Source of the DNA: Methylacidimicrobium tartarophylax
GTDB taxonomy: Bacteria > Verrucomicrobiota > Verrucomicrobiia > Methylacidiphilales > Methylacidiphilaceae
Direction of reading: 5' to 3'
DNA length: 34,317 nucleotides
Assembly: GCF_902143375.2 (NCBI RefSeq)
Contig: NZ_CABFVA020000070.1
Span: forward strand, 1-34,317
Shown here piece by piece: positions 15,349 to 24,500 of the stretch (its first letter is position 1; each line of letters opens with the position of its first letter). A program made the position numbers and the translations under genes. The notes beneath the pieces are model-generated. The model was not told the origin of the DNA and did no database searches. It saw nothing but the letters and a program-made list of their open reading frames with translations.

Positions 15349-17655
15349 ATGAAGAGGAAAACGAAAGGCTATCTTTCGGCGCTGCGGGCGCTGCTGGTGA
15401 CGGCAGCCTGCGCGGGGCTGCCGGGGTTAGGAATCGGCTCGGCCCGGGCGACGGTCATTACGCCGCTCCAGTTGCCGGGACATGGGACTGCGACAGGCGC
15501 CGGCGTGACCCACGTTACGGCTATCCAAAACGGAACGGAGACGATCAGCACCAATCCTGGCAATACGGTAATCAGTTGGGCTGCCTCCGGAGGCACGATC
15601 AATACGAGCCAGCCGGGAGGCTTCAACATCGGGAGCAGCGCTGCGTTGCACTTTGGAAGCAGCCCTCTCTCTAGTGGTCCTGGTGGCCCTCCTCCTCCAG
15701 CCATGCTCCACACGGTCCTCAACGTGGACTCGAGCGGGAACCCCTCGCAGATCATGGGAATGTTGACCGGCGCAAGTAACTACGCGATCTTTGTGACGAA
15801 CGCAAACGGGATCACGGTGGGTCCGAGCGCGACCATTGTGGCTGCAGCGGGCCTGGGGCTGATCGCGGCGAGTGTCAACACGACGCAATTCCTGTCCAAT
15901 GGGACCATCCCGGTGAGCTTCGCGAGCGCCGGTCCCTTGACGGTGCAGGGCAACCTGCAGGGGGTCGGGAACTTCGTCCTGCTGGCGGGCTCGGGTGCGG
16001 TGAACGTCTCGCCGATTCAGAGCGCGAGCGGAACGTACTTTGGCACGGATAACGTGACGGTCGTCGGCGGAGTGGGCGGGCTTGTTGAGCCGCCCGTTCT
16101 TGCTGGGCCGCCGCTGCCACCTCCTGGGCCTGTTGCCTCCTATCAATACGTCATTAGCGACGGCTTGAGCAGCGTTACGCCCTCGGCCACGAGCCCAACG
16201 ACCGTTACCCTCAACCTGGGCACCCTGGCACATTCTGGCCAAGAGGATCAACCGTATAACATGACCGGATTGACGGTCCTGGCGAACGGGAACATCGTGA
16301 ACAACGGAGTGCTGGGTGGGGTTCCGAACGCCATTCCGTACCTCCAGTGGACGGGCACGCTGACCAACAATGGCACGATCTATGCCGAGCTGGGTAGCGG
16401 CGTCATGGGCGGCAAGGTGAGCTTCTATGGAAACACCTCGGCTAAGCTGGCCTACGGCGGGCTCGTCAACAACGGGACGATCGCGACGAACAGCCGTTCT
16501 ACGCTCTTTGTCAATCTCCCGGGCACGATCATCAATAACAGCGGAGCGACGATCTCCAACGTGGGTGGCGCGGTTGCACTCTTCGCGGGTAACGCCTCTC
16601 TCCCTCTCTTCACCGGAGTGGGTGGTGCGGTGATTAACTACGGCGAGATCATCGCAAACAGTGCCGTGACCCTCATGGCCTCCAATCCGAATCACGTGGG
16701 GCCGAACGCGGGCGGCGGGGTGTTTAGCGACGGGTCGATCCAAATCCTGAATGTGAGCCCTGAATCGGGGGCCGGGACCGGGAAGTTGATCGTCGCCAGC
16801 CTGACCGGCAACGCCTTCCTGGGCGGCACGGTGACGACTCCGAACTCTCCGAACGGCTTGGCCACGGCCTTCTTCCAGTCGGGGAGCAGCCCGGTCTCGA
16901 CCTTCACGCTCGGCACTAACGTGACGGCGCAGAATCTGGTCACCTTCACCGGCGGCAGTCTGACGGGTCCCGGCATCGTGACGACGAACTCTCTGCTCCT
17001 GACGGACTTCACGGGGAACGTGAACAACGTCACGTCGCCGACGAACTATCTGGCCAACGGATTCCACGTGGCTAACGGCATGAACGGGACGACGCAGATC
17101 ACGCTCAACATGCCGACCACCAAGGACGGAGCGATCGGGCGGCAGGCGGTCAACCTGAACGTGGCGGGCAATGCGACCCTTACTTCGGGTCGCACCTCGA
17201 CCTTCGTGAACGGTCTGGGACCGGTGGGAATCATCCCGACCGAGGCGAACGTGGGGAGCAACCTGCTCGTCCAGGCAAGCGGTAACCTGACGGTCAATCC
17301 GAGCTCGGTGCATCTGGCCAACTATGCGCTCTCCACCGGCGCGCTGCACACCCCGGGCTTCGTCTTCCCTGGAGGGATCGTCCTGATCGCGGGGAACACG
17401 CTGACCCTGAACACGGTGGTCGACAACGGCTATGCACCGACGGTGGTCGCAGGCCAGGGGATCTTCTTCCAGGCTCCCCATATTGCGACCGACAGTCCGG
17501 TGATCACGAACGGGAACGCGTGGGTGAACTTCAGCACCGCACCCTCGACTGTCCCGGCGATCTATGCGGTTACCCCTGCGGTGAGCACCACTCCGTTGGG
17601 CTACACGATCGTGGCCAATCCGAGCGCCTACCACATCCGTTCCTACGCGCCCTAA
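15349..17655 (+). CDS. TpsA-type exoprotein 2 (haemagglutinin-like)
   Basis: A 768-residue paralogue of TpsA1. The signal peptide (residues 1-34, MKRKTKGYLSALRALLVTAA) and the TPS domain are conserved: PGHGTATGAG, TVISWAASGGTINTSQPGG, FNIGSSAAL, NVDSSGNPSQIMG, and the hallmark TNANGITVG near residue 150. It carries extra proline/glycine-rich inserts (a GPGGPPPPA loop, and PPVLAGPPLPPPGP) that TpsA1 lacks. The repetitive NNGT/NNGV body and the conserved C-terminal block (FPGGIVLIAGN, VVDNGYAPTVVAGQGIFFQA, final YHIRSYAP) follow. DNA identity with tpsA1 rises sharply in the last third, suggesting recent duplication or gene conversion. It is followed by a strong hairpin and then a methyltransferase. 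The long antisense open frame across it is a composition artefact. Confidence 0.88.
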   Translation: MKRKTKGYLSALRALLVTAACAGLPGLGIGSARATVITPLQLPGHGTATGAGVTHVTAIQNGTETISTNPGNTVISWAASGGTINTSQPGGFNIGSSAALHFGSSPLSSGPGGPPPPAMLHTVLNVDSSGNPSQIMGMLTGASNYAIFVTNANGITVGPSATIVAAAGLGLIAASVNTTQFLSNGTIPVSFASAGPLTVQGNLQGVGNFVLLAGSGAVNVSPIQSASGTYFGTDNVTVVGGVGGLVEPPVLAGPPLPPPGPVASYQYVISDGLSSVTPSATSPTTVTLNLGTLAHSGQEDQPYNMTGLTVLANGNIVNNGVLGGVPNAIPYLQWTGTLTNNGTIYAELGSGVMGGKVSFYGNTSAKLAYGGLVNNGTIATNSRSTLFVNLPGTIINNSGATISNVGGAVALFAGNASLPLFTGVGGAVINYGEIIANSAVTLMASNPNHVGPNAGGGVFSDGSIQILNVSPESGAGTGKLIVASLTGNAFLGGTVTTPNSPNGLATAFFQSGSSPVSTFTLGTNVTAQNLVTFTGGSLTGPGIVTTNSLLLTDFTGNVNNVTSPTNYLANGFHVANGMNGTTQITLNMPTTKDGAIGRQAVNLNVAGNATLTSGRTSTFVNGLGPVGIIPTEANVGSNLLVQASGNLTVNPSSVHLANYALSTGALHTPGFVFPGGIVLIAGNTLTLNTVVDNGYAPTVVAGQGIFFQAPHIATDSPVITNGNAWVNFSTAPSTVPAIYAVTPAVSTTPLGYTIVANPSAYHIRSYAP

Positions 17656-17688
17656 GGGCATAGGAATCTGGATCTGGCGGAAATCTCA

Positions 17689-17722
17689 GGGCAGGAGGGC
17701 TTCGGCCCTCCTGCCCGCTTTC
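17689..17722 (+). terminator. Intrinsic terminator after tpsA2 (UUCG loop)
   Basis: GGGCAGGAGGGC (17689-17700) and GCCCTCCTGCCC (17705-17716) form a perfect 12-bp stem closed by the very stable TTCG tetraloop, followed by the T-rich GCTTTCTT. It lies 33 bases after the tpsA2 stop and should end the tpsA2 message. Confidence 0.8.
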
Positions 17723-17939
17723 TTGGTGCGCTCTCTCATCGATGCAAGTGGGATTTCGGAGAAGCGCTCCAATGCAGCGTACGGAGCCCGCCCGATCACA
17801 CGTGAACTGCCGGTGTCCCGCCTGCATGCCCGCAGGGAGGAAGGATCGATTGCGGGGCTTTGGAAAGATATCGTTCGTCCTTGAGGGTTGCGATCCGAAC
17901 CCATAGACTATCGCTGTCATGCTGGCCGCAGCCGGCTCG

Positions 17940-18680
17940 ATGCATAATACCCGCGAGGCAAATCTCCGAGTCTGGAATGACGAGTACCCTTGGCCCGAGG
18001 ATGGAGACGAATGGAAAGGCCAGGCGCAACTCTGCGGGGTTCCCTACCTCGAATGGAAGGCTGCGGTCGTGGAGCATCTGCTTGCGCCCGCGATCGTACC
18101 CGGCGCCACGGTCCTGGAAATTGGTCCCGGGCATGGTCGTTGGACGGCCGAAATCCTTCCCCGATGTGGCCGGGCGATTCTCGTCGACCTCTCGTCAAAT
18201 TGCCTCGAACACTGTCGGCGGCGTTTTTCCGGTTTCGATCGCGTGGAGTATCACCTCGGCGATGGCCAAAGCCTTTTGGGGGTTGAGACGAACGGAGTCG
18301 ATGTCGCCTGGTCCTTCGATGTATTCGTTCACATCGAGCGCGTCTCTTTTTGCGGCTATTTGCAAGAGCTGGGGCGGGTTCTGCGGCCCGGGGGATCGGC
18401 CGTACTTCACCATGCGGGACGCCGCCACTGGGCTTTGGGGCTTTCCTTCCTTCGGGATCGTGGGACGCGCGGACGACGGCTCTACCAGTGGCTTTCGATG
18501 GGGAGAATGCACGATGATGACGGATGGCGGTCGGACATTTCGGCAGGGCTTGTCCGAAGCATGGCGCGCCATGCGGGTCTGCGGGTGATCCGGCAGATCC
18601 GCTGGTGGGGCTCCAATCGACAGCACGGCGTACCCCGCTATGGCGACTGGATCTCCTTCTTGGAACGACCGGCCGGCTGA
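17940..18680 (+). CDS. Class I SAM-dependent methyltransferase downstream of tpsA2
   Basis: A 246-residue methyltransferase of the Methyltransf_11/25 type. VLEIGPGHGRWTAEIL near residue 57 is the SAM glycine loop, AILVDLSSNCLEHC the acidic strand, YHLGDGQSL motif II, VDVAWSFDVFVHIERVSF the post-II region, and ELGRVLRPGGSAVLHHAG motif III. The C-terminal half (LSFLRDRGTRGRRLYQWLSM, WRSDISAGLVRSM, PRYGDWISFLERPA) is shared with the broken copy at 27527-28265. The start at 17940 is chosen because the two copies agree from MxNTREANLRVWN onward; an ATG at 17919 is possible. No Shine-Dalgarno site is evident. It lies behind the tpsA2 terminator, so it probably has its own promoter. Substrate unknown; its repeated position behind tpsA genes suggests a linked role. 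Confidence 0.85.
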   Translation: MHNTREANLRVWNDEYPWPEDGDEWKGQAQLCGVPYLEWKAAVVEHLLAPAIVPGATVLEIGPGHGRWTAEILPRCGRAILVDLSSNCLEHCRRRFSGFDRVEYHLGDGQSLLGVETNGVDVAWSFDVFVHIERVSFCGYLQELGRVLRPGGSAVLHHAGRRHWALGLSFLRDRGTRGRRLYQWLSMGRMHDDDGWRSDISAGLVRSMARHAGLRVIRQIRWWGSNRQHGVPRYGDWISFLERPAG

Positions 18681-18690
18681 GCGCGGCCGG
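18669..18690 (+). terminator. GC hairpin at the methyltransferase stop codon
   Basis: CCGGCCG (18669-18675) and CGGCCGG (18684-18690) pair around an 8-base loop that contains the TGA stop. There is no T-run, so it may be a weak terminator or an mRNA-end stabiliser. Confidence 0.35.
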
Positions 18691-18817
18691 CCGGGAACCC
18701 CTGCCGCACTGGCGGGAGAGCGGGCATCGACGCCTAGGCCGGCGCGTGGGAGAAAAGCGGGAGCAGACGAAGTGTTTCCAGGAGCCGATGCAACTCCCGA
18801 GGAGGCCGGGTCCGCGA

Positions 18818-19060
18818 GCGTTGAATGCGGGCCTAGCTTGCCCACGTCCTGCCGCAGCTCCTCTTTCCTATGGTTGAGGGGGTCTTGCGCTCGGTCCCGC
18901 TCGCCGCGGGTGGCCTCCAGATCCTGGCACAGCGCTCCGGCTTGGGCAGACTTTCCCTGGAGAAGCAGGAGCGCCCCGGGAAACGGAGGGAAGGGCCCTT
19001 CGATCCGGGCGTAGCGCTCGAAGCACTCCGCGGGCGAGACTGGTTGCCCCCGAGCATGTC
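18818..19060 (-). pseudogene. Coiled-coil gene remnant on the minus strand
   Basis: In one minus-strand frame the bases read AECFERYARIEGPFPPFPGA, then LLLLQGKSAQAGALCQDLEA and TRGERDRAQDPLNHRKEELR, a charged helical segment like the C-terminal coils on other glycan enzymes here. It follows the truncated GT4 fragment in a different frame and has no start of its own. I read it as the tail of a decayed gene, most likely the same GT4-type gene after a large internal deletion. Confidence 0.4.
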
Positions 19061-19100
19061 CTCCGCGCTTCTCCGGTACCAGAACAGGGGTTCCGGGACT

Positions 19101-19335
19101 ATTTCGAGCGAGAAGCCGGCAAGAACGGAGCGAGCGCAAGGGCCTCGGCCGGTTGTTCGGCGGCGAGTACCAGCGTGGCTTCCGAACCCGCCTCCGGCGG
19201 GGTTTCGACCGGAGAGGAGACCAGGAAACCGAGGCCGCTGCTCGGGCCGAATCCCGCAAGCTGGATCGAGGCCAGGCAGATTCGCGGGCGAGCCTTGTCC
19301 GGAGTGGAGGAGCCGGAAGCGAGGAGAGAGTCCAT
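19101..19335 (-). pseudogene. Truncated copy of the GT4 N-terminus
   Basis: An ATG at 19335 opens a frame that reads MDSLLASGSSTPDKARPRIC, LASIQLAGFGPSSGLGFLV and ATLVLAAEQPAEALALAP, matching the first ~70 residues of the GT4-GT2 protein at 1-1458. It ends in unrelated residues and a TAG within 80 codons. The remaining GT4 domain and all of the GT2 domain are missing. The match is gap-free at the DNA level through the start and upstream spacer. Confidence 0.75.
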
Positions 19336-19507
19336 CCGGGCGAAAGGGAAGGAGCGAAGGCGAAGGGCATAACGCGGCGGATGACTCCCGCGCACGCAGC
19401 TTTCGAAGGGTCCGGGAGGGAAAAGCGTCGCCCTTATGCCTGCGCCGGAGCGCCTAGGCGGCAAAGACCATCATCCGCTGGTCCCGCGGATGGTTCCATT
19501 CCCCAAT
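19124..19507. repeat. 384-bp dispersed repeat, copy 2
   Basis: The partner of 1247-1630 at constant offset 17,877. Here it joins the GT4 fragment to an intact methyltransferase gene, so this copy shows the original gene order on the methyltransferase side, and copy 1 shows it on the GT4 side. Confidence 0.8.
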
Positions 19508-20143
19508 GTAGCTCGGATTCCAGCCGTTGCGGGAGCCGAACTCCTCCATCTCTTGCCGGGTATAGGCGAAGTAGCCCAGGGAGTGGCTGGCGCGCGGGTT
19601 TGGGCTCGGACTCGCGGCTTCGAAAAAGGTCGCGTAGAAGACCCCACCCGGAAGGATGACGCGGCGAAGTCGGGCGAGGCAGCGCTCAAGGTCCCGCCGG
19701 CAGAGGTGGGTAAAGACCGATTGCGCCAGCGCCCATTGCGGCCGGCGCGAAAAGCGGCGGAAAGCAAAGGAGCCCGAGGCGAGAAGCTCGGGCCACTTCT
19801 CCTGGAGAAGATCGGCTCCCAGCTCCCGCTTGCCCGCTTCCAGGAGCAGGGGTTCCTTGTCCATACCGAGATAATGGCCGGGCTCCAGGTAGCGGATGAA
19901 GCGGTTGCCACCCCGGAGGCAGCCGCAGCCGATGTCGAGGAGCACGTGCTCCGGCCTGAGTCCTTGATCGACCAGGAAGCGAAACTGGAGTTCGCCGATC
20001 TCCTCCCACAGGCCGCCGACATATCCCTTGGGCCCGAGAGCCCGGATCCCCTCCGTCCCTTCGGGGAGAAGATCCTGAGGAAGCCCGGTTGCCCGGCACC
20101 AGAGGTTTCGCAGGGAGGAAGTCACCTGTTCTGCGAATCGCAT
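19454..20143 (-). CDS. Class I SAM-dependent methyltransferase
   Basis: A 229-residue methyltransferase. HVLLDIGCGCLRGGNRFIRY near residue 66 is the SAM loop, HYLGMDKEPLLLEAG the acidic strand, WALAQSVFTHLCRRDLERCL the post-II region, and LPGGVFYATFFEA motif III. The order is typical of small-molecule/sugar methyltransferases of glycan clusters. The C-terminus reads GWNPSYIGEWNHPRDQRMMV before the stop. ATG 20143 begins the plausible protein (MRFAEQVTSSLRN); longer starts would overlap the divergent sulfotransferase and read through a low-complexity leader. It diverges from the sulfotransferase at 20289, so the 145-base gap should hold both promoters. The target sugar or lipid is unknown. Confidence 0.82.
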   Translation of the reverse strand: MRFAEQVTSSLRNLWCRATGLPQDLLPEGTEGIRALGPKGYVGGLWEEIGELQFRFLVDQGLRPEHVLLDIGCGCLRGGNRFIRYLEPGHYLGMDKEPLLLEAGKRELGADLLQEKWPELLASGSFAFRRFSRRPQWALAQSVFTHLCRRDLERCLARLRRVILPGGVFYATFFEAASPSPNPRASHSLGYFAYTRQEMEEFGSRNGWNPSYIGEWNHPRDQRMMVFAA

Positions 20144-20288
20144 GAAGGGTTCTATACCTAAGGGGAAAAAGAGAACAAGAGGATTCCCGGGTCGCCCTCG
20201 CGGCGTCACGCCGGGCGGGCACGGAAGGACACCGTGGAATTTGGGCTTGCCGCCCCAGGACAAGCGTAGGAGCATTCTCCTTCCTCCG

Positions 20289-21440
20289 ATGGAATCCCAC
20301 GCGGTCCTCATCCTCGGCATGCACCGCTGCGGCACCAGCGCCCTGACCCGGTGCCTCGGCTTTCTGGGCGCGGACCTCGGCTCGGAACTCGTTGAGCCGG
20401 CCGGAGACAATCCGACCGGCTTTTGGGAGGACGTTAGGTTTCTCGCCATCAATCAACGGTTGACCGATCTGCTGGGAGAGGAGGGGGATCGCTGGTGGGA
20501 GCATGCGGTCCCGCCGGAAATCCCGTTGTCTTCCCCGGGAGTGCGCTCCCTCCTGTCCGAGGCGGTCGAGGAGATCCGGGGGAGGGTTGCCGCCTCCGCG
20601 TGGTGGGCCTTCAAGGATCCGCGGACCCTGCGGGCGCTTCCCTTTTGGGAGGAAGCGTTGGTTCGAGCCGGCGCACGGATCCTCGAGGTGGTCGCCGTCC
20701 GCCATCCGCTCGCCTGCGCACAGTCGCTTCTGCGGCGCAACGACATTCCGGAGGAGAGGTCTCTCCTTCTCTGGGCCGGACAATATCTCGCCCATTGGCC
20801 CCGAGTCGCCGCCAGGCCCTTTGTCGCGGTCGATTACGACCGCGTCCTGGAAGAACCGGAGCGGGAGCTGCGGCGGCTGAGCGACCGGCTGGGGCTGCCC
20901 TGGCGCGAGGCGGCGCCGGAGGAGGCGCGGAAGTTCCTGCGGGCCGACCTCCGGCACACGCGTTTTGCGACCGAGGATCTGAAACATCGGCTCGACATTG
21001 CCCCCCTGGTCGTAGAGACCTTCGAAGCGCTCGAAGACCTTTGCGCCGACCGTGAACCCAAGGCGGCCTCCTCCCGGATGCGGTCTCTCCACGCGGAGTT
21101 CCGCCGATCGGTTCCGCTGCTCCGCCTTCTCGATGCAGAGACGATGCGGGCGGCGCGGTGGAAGAGGGACTTGCTTGCCGAGCGCCGGAGCGCTTCGGAG
21201 CGGGAAGAAGCCGGGAAACGGCAAGCGGAGGAGTGGCTTCGAACGGAGTCGGCACTTAAGGCGGAGAGGGAAGAGAGCCGGGCGATCCTCGCGGTGCAAG
21301 AGCGGGAATTAGCTGCCTGGCGGACGCGGATCGAAACGTCGCGCACGTGGAAGTTCCTTCTTCGGCTACGAGCTCTAGAAAGATCGTTCCGCGGGCTGAG
21401 GAAGCGACGGCTCGGACGGCGGGCCGACGAGTCGGAGTGA
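20289..21440 (+). CDS. PAPS-dependent sulfotransferase family protein with coiled tail
   Basis: A 383-residue protein of the bacterial carbohydrate-sulfotransferase type. LILGMHRCGTSALTRCLGFL (residues 7-26) is the 5'-phosphosulfate binding loop (usual GxHRSGTS). GFWEDVRFLAINQRL follows, FKDPRTLRALPFW near residue 107 fits the family's KDPR motif, and VVAVRHPLACAQSLLRR near 135 is the 3'-phosphate region with Arg and Ser. A charged coiled coil covers about 290-345 and ends in SRTWKFLLRLRALERSFR. The likely reaction is transfer of sulfate from PAPS to a glycan hydroxyl; no PAPS synthesis genes are in the window. ATG 20289 is where homology-like sequence begins. It lies 82 bases before the trimodular gene on the same strand. 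Confidence 0.82.
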   Translation: MESHAVLILGMHRCGTSALTRCLGFLGADLGSELVEPAGDNPTGFWEDVRFLAINQRLTDLLGEEGDRWWEHAVPPEIPLSSPGVRSLLSEAVEEIRGRVAASAWWAFKDPRTLRALPFWEEALVRAGARILEVVAVRHPLACAQSLLRRNDIPEERSLLLWAGQYLAHWPRVAARPFVAVDYDRVLEEPERELRRLSDRLGLPWREAAPEEARKFLRADLRHTRFATEDLKHRLDIAPLVVETFEALEDLCADREPKAASSRMRSLHAEFRRSVPLLRLLDAETMRAARWKRDLLAERRSASEREEAGKRQAEEWLRTESALKAEREESRAILAVQERELAAWRTRIETSRTWKFLLRLRALERSFRGLRKRRLGRRADESE

Positions 21441-21466
21441 GCGCGGTGGAAGGAGGGAGAAGGTCT

Positions 21467-21489
21467 AGCGGCGGAGCTTCTTCGCCGCT
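21467..21489 (+). other. Hairpin between sulfotransferase and trimodular gene
   Basis: AGCGGCG (21467-21473) and CGCCGCT (21483-21489) pair around a 9-base loop in the 82-base gap. There is no T-run; it may tune read-through between the two genes. Confidence 0.3.
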
Positions 21490-21522
21490 ATCCCCGGGCC
21501 ACGCTCGTAAGGGATGAACGCG

Positions 21523-24500
21523 ATGACGTCCACTGGGCCGAATCAATCCATCGAGGATCCATCCGGGCACACGGAATGGGCTGCAGGTAGGGGCCTCTTA
21601 CGCCTCATCCCCTGGTTTCCGATCGCGGCGGAGCGGCCGATCTTTCTTTCCGGTTCTTCCAGTTGGTCGGGCCACATCCCCTTCGCCTTCTGGTCGATCG
21701 CAGCTCTTCGGCCGAGGGTCTTGGTCGAGTTGGGGACGATGGCGGGGGATTCGTACCTGGCTTTCTGCCAAGCGATCGCGGCCCTTTCTCTCTCGACGCG
21801 CGCCCATGCCGTGGATCACTGGAAGGGAGACGAGCAAGCGGGTTTTTACGGGGAGGAAGTCTACGAAGGCCTGAAGCGATACCATGACGAACGCTACGGG
21901 CGGTTCTCGTGCCTGCACCGGATGGATTTCGAAGAGGCGCTCGCTCTTTTCCCCGAAGGGAGCATCGATCTGCTCCACATCGACGGCTGCTACCGGTACG
22001 AGGCGGTGCGCCGCGATTTCTTGGGTTGGCTGCCCAAGTTGAGCCGGCGTGCGGTGGTCCTGCTCCACGACGTGACCGAGTGGCGGAGAGGCTTCGGGGT
22101 CTGGCGGCTTTGGAAGGAGCTCAAGACGGCGTATCCTTCCTTTCTCTTTCCTCATGCCCACGGATTGGGGGTGCTCAGGATCGGCCCCGACGCGCCGGAG
22201 GCGTTTCAAGAGCTGGTGAACCTTTCCGGCAGCGGGTCCGCCCGGGTGCGCCGCTGGTTTGCCCGGTTGGGGCAGCGGGTCACCGCCGACGCGCCGGAAG
22301 GGGGATCGAAGAAGGAGCGGGTTCCTCCGGATCGGGGAGTACCCCAGGATGACACCTTGGCGGAGCCCGGGTTCCTCCTTGAAAAGATTGGGACAGATCC
22401 GGCATGGAGGCTTCTCGAGGGGATGCAGGTGCTCTCCCTGCGGTCGAGGGAGTTCCTGTCCCGGGCGCGTGCGCTCGCCCAGGAACTGGCCGATGAAGGG
22501 CTGCCGAGCTCGAGCCGGTGGCAGGCACTGGTGGCATTGCGGCAGGCGGCGGAAAACCTGATAGGCTCCCGGAGCTTTCGTTCGTTCGCCTTCTTGGCGA
22601 CGACCTCCCGGAGCTTCGTCCGGGGAGATGGAGAAGGGGCCGGCGCGCGGTTGCGGAACGCCTTGCGGAAGAGCTTCGAGCTTCTTTTGGCTGCCGCCGG
22701 AGCCGAAGAGGCCCTTCCGTGGCGCGACAGCCTCTCGCTGCCTCTAAAGAAGGGCGCGGACCGGCAGGCCCTGCGGGAGTGCTATCGGAAGAGCTTGGAG
22801 GAGTTTCTTCAGGACGGCGATCGGCTGGGTCTCCCTTCGGCCGCCGAGCCGGAGATCTCGATCGTCATCGTCCTCTTCAACCAGGCGGAACTCACCTACG
22901 CCTGCCTGCGCTCCCTGGCGATCCACCTTGCTCCTTCATCCGAAGTGATCCTGGTGGACAATGCCTCGACCGATCGAACCGGGGAGCTCTTGGAGCGGGT
23001 AGACGGGGTGCGCATCTTCCGCAACCCGGAAAATCTCCATTTCTTGCGGGCGGCCAACCAGGGAGCCGCGGCCGCCCGCGGACGGCTGCTGCTTTTTCTG
23101 AACAACGATGCGCAGATTCTCCCGGGGACGGTCGAGGCGGCGCAGGAGGCGCTGGAAAGCGATTCCGACGTCGGTGCCGTGGGAGCTCGGATCGTCAATC
23201 TCGACGGCCGGCTCCAGGAGGCAGGATCGTTTTTCCGGGGAGATGGAAGCCCCCAGGGTTACGGGCGGGGCGATAGCCCGTTGCGAAGGGAGTACCTCTT
23301 CCGAAGGGAGGCCGATTACTGTTCGGGAGCATTTCTCCTCACGCGCTCCTCTCTCTTCCGTGAGATGGGGGGATTCGACGAGGTCTTCGCCCCCGCCTAT
23401 TTCGAGGAGGCGGACTACTGTCTTCGGCTTTGGGAGAGTGGGAAGCGGGTGCTTTATGAGCCCGAAGCGGTCGTGCTCCACTGGGAGTTCGGAAGCTCCG
23501 ATGCGGAGCAAGCCATCGAGTGGATGCGGCGGCACCAGCAGGTCTTCGTAGAACGCCACCGGCCCTTTTTGGAAGGGCGGGGAGGGGCTCGGCTGGGTCC
23601 GTTTCTCGCGCCCATCCCTCCGCGTGCCAGGGTTCGACTGCTCTATATCGACGACCGGGTTCCCCGACCGGAGCTCGGGTCGGGCTATCCTCGGGCCAAC
23701 GCCATCGTGCGGGAGCTGGTTCGTTGGGGCGCGCAGGTCACCCTGTTACCGATGAGCGGAGCCTGGGAGGATTGGGAGGAGATCTACTGGAACGTGCCTC
23801 GGGAGGTCGAGGTGCTCCGCGGGATGGACGCTTCCGTCCTCAAATCGTACCTGGAAGTTCGGGTCGGCGCGTTCGATCTGGTCTGGATCTCCCGCCCCTA
23901 CAATATGGCGTACCTCTCTGCGATCCAGGGCTGGAAGAAGCTCCTGCCGGGAGCTCGGCTGGTCTACGACGCCGAGGCCCTCTTTGCGTTGCGCGATATC
24001 CAGGGTGCGGAACTTTTGCATGGTGCCGCGCTACCAAAGGAGGAGGCGGCACGGCGCATCGATCGGGAGATCGGGTGGGCTCGCGGCGCCGACCGGGTCG
24101 TGTCGGTCTCCGAGGAGGAGGCCCGGGAATTCCGGGCCCGCGGAATCGAAAACGTTCGGGTGATCGGCCATGCGATCTTGCCAGCGCCGACCGCGGCGTC
24201 CTTCGAGGAACGAAAGGATTTCCTCCTGGTGGGGGGAGTTCGTGACTGGCAGAGCCCCAACGGCGATGCCCTGCTCTGGTTCGCTCAAAAAGTGTTCCCT
24301 AGGGTTCGCGAAGGCTGGGCGAAAGATCCCCCCAAGCTGGTCGTCGTCGGCGAGGGAACCGACTCCCCGGAGCTGCTGGGTCGTCTCGGTTCGGGGGTGG
24401 TGGGGATCGGACCAGCGGCGGACTTGACTCCCTACTACGAGCGGGCTCGCGTCTTCGTGGCACCGACCCGGTTTGCCGCGGGAATTCCGATGAAGGCGCA

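Noticed and set aside
15427-17661. 744-codon open frame antisense to tpsA2 (and a similar one opposite tpsA1)
   Set aside because: The predicted protein is Arg/His/Asp-rich with no fold-like pattern, and the opposite strand has a signal peptide, TPS motifs and paralogues. The frame stays open only because of GC-rich codon bias.
19686-21299. 537-codon minus-strand open frame spanning the divergent methyltransferase/sulfotransferase pair
   Set aside because: Both real genes have recognisable motifs in other frames; this frame joins their shadows.
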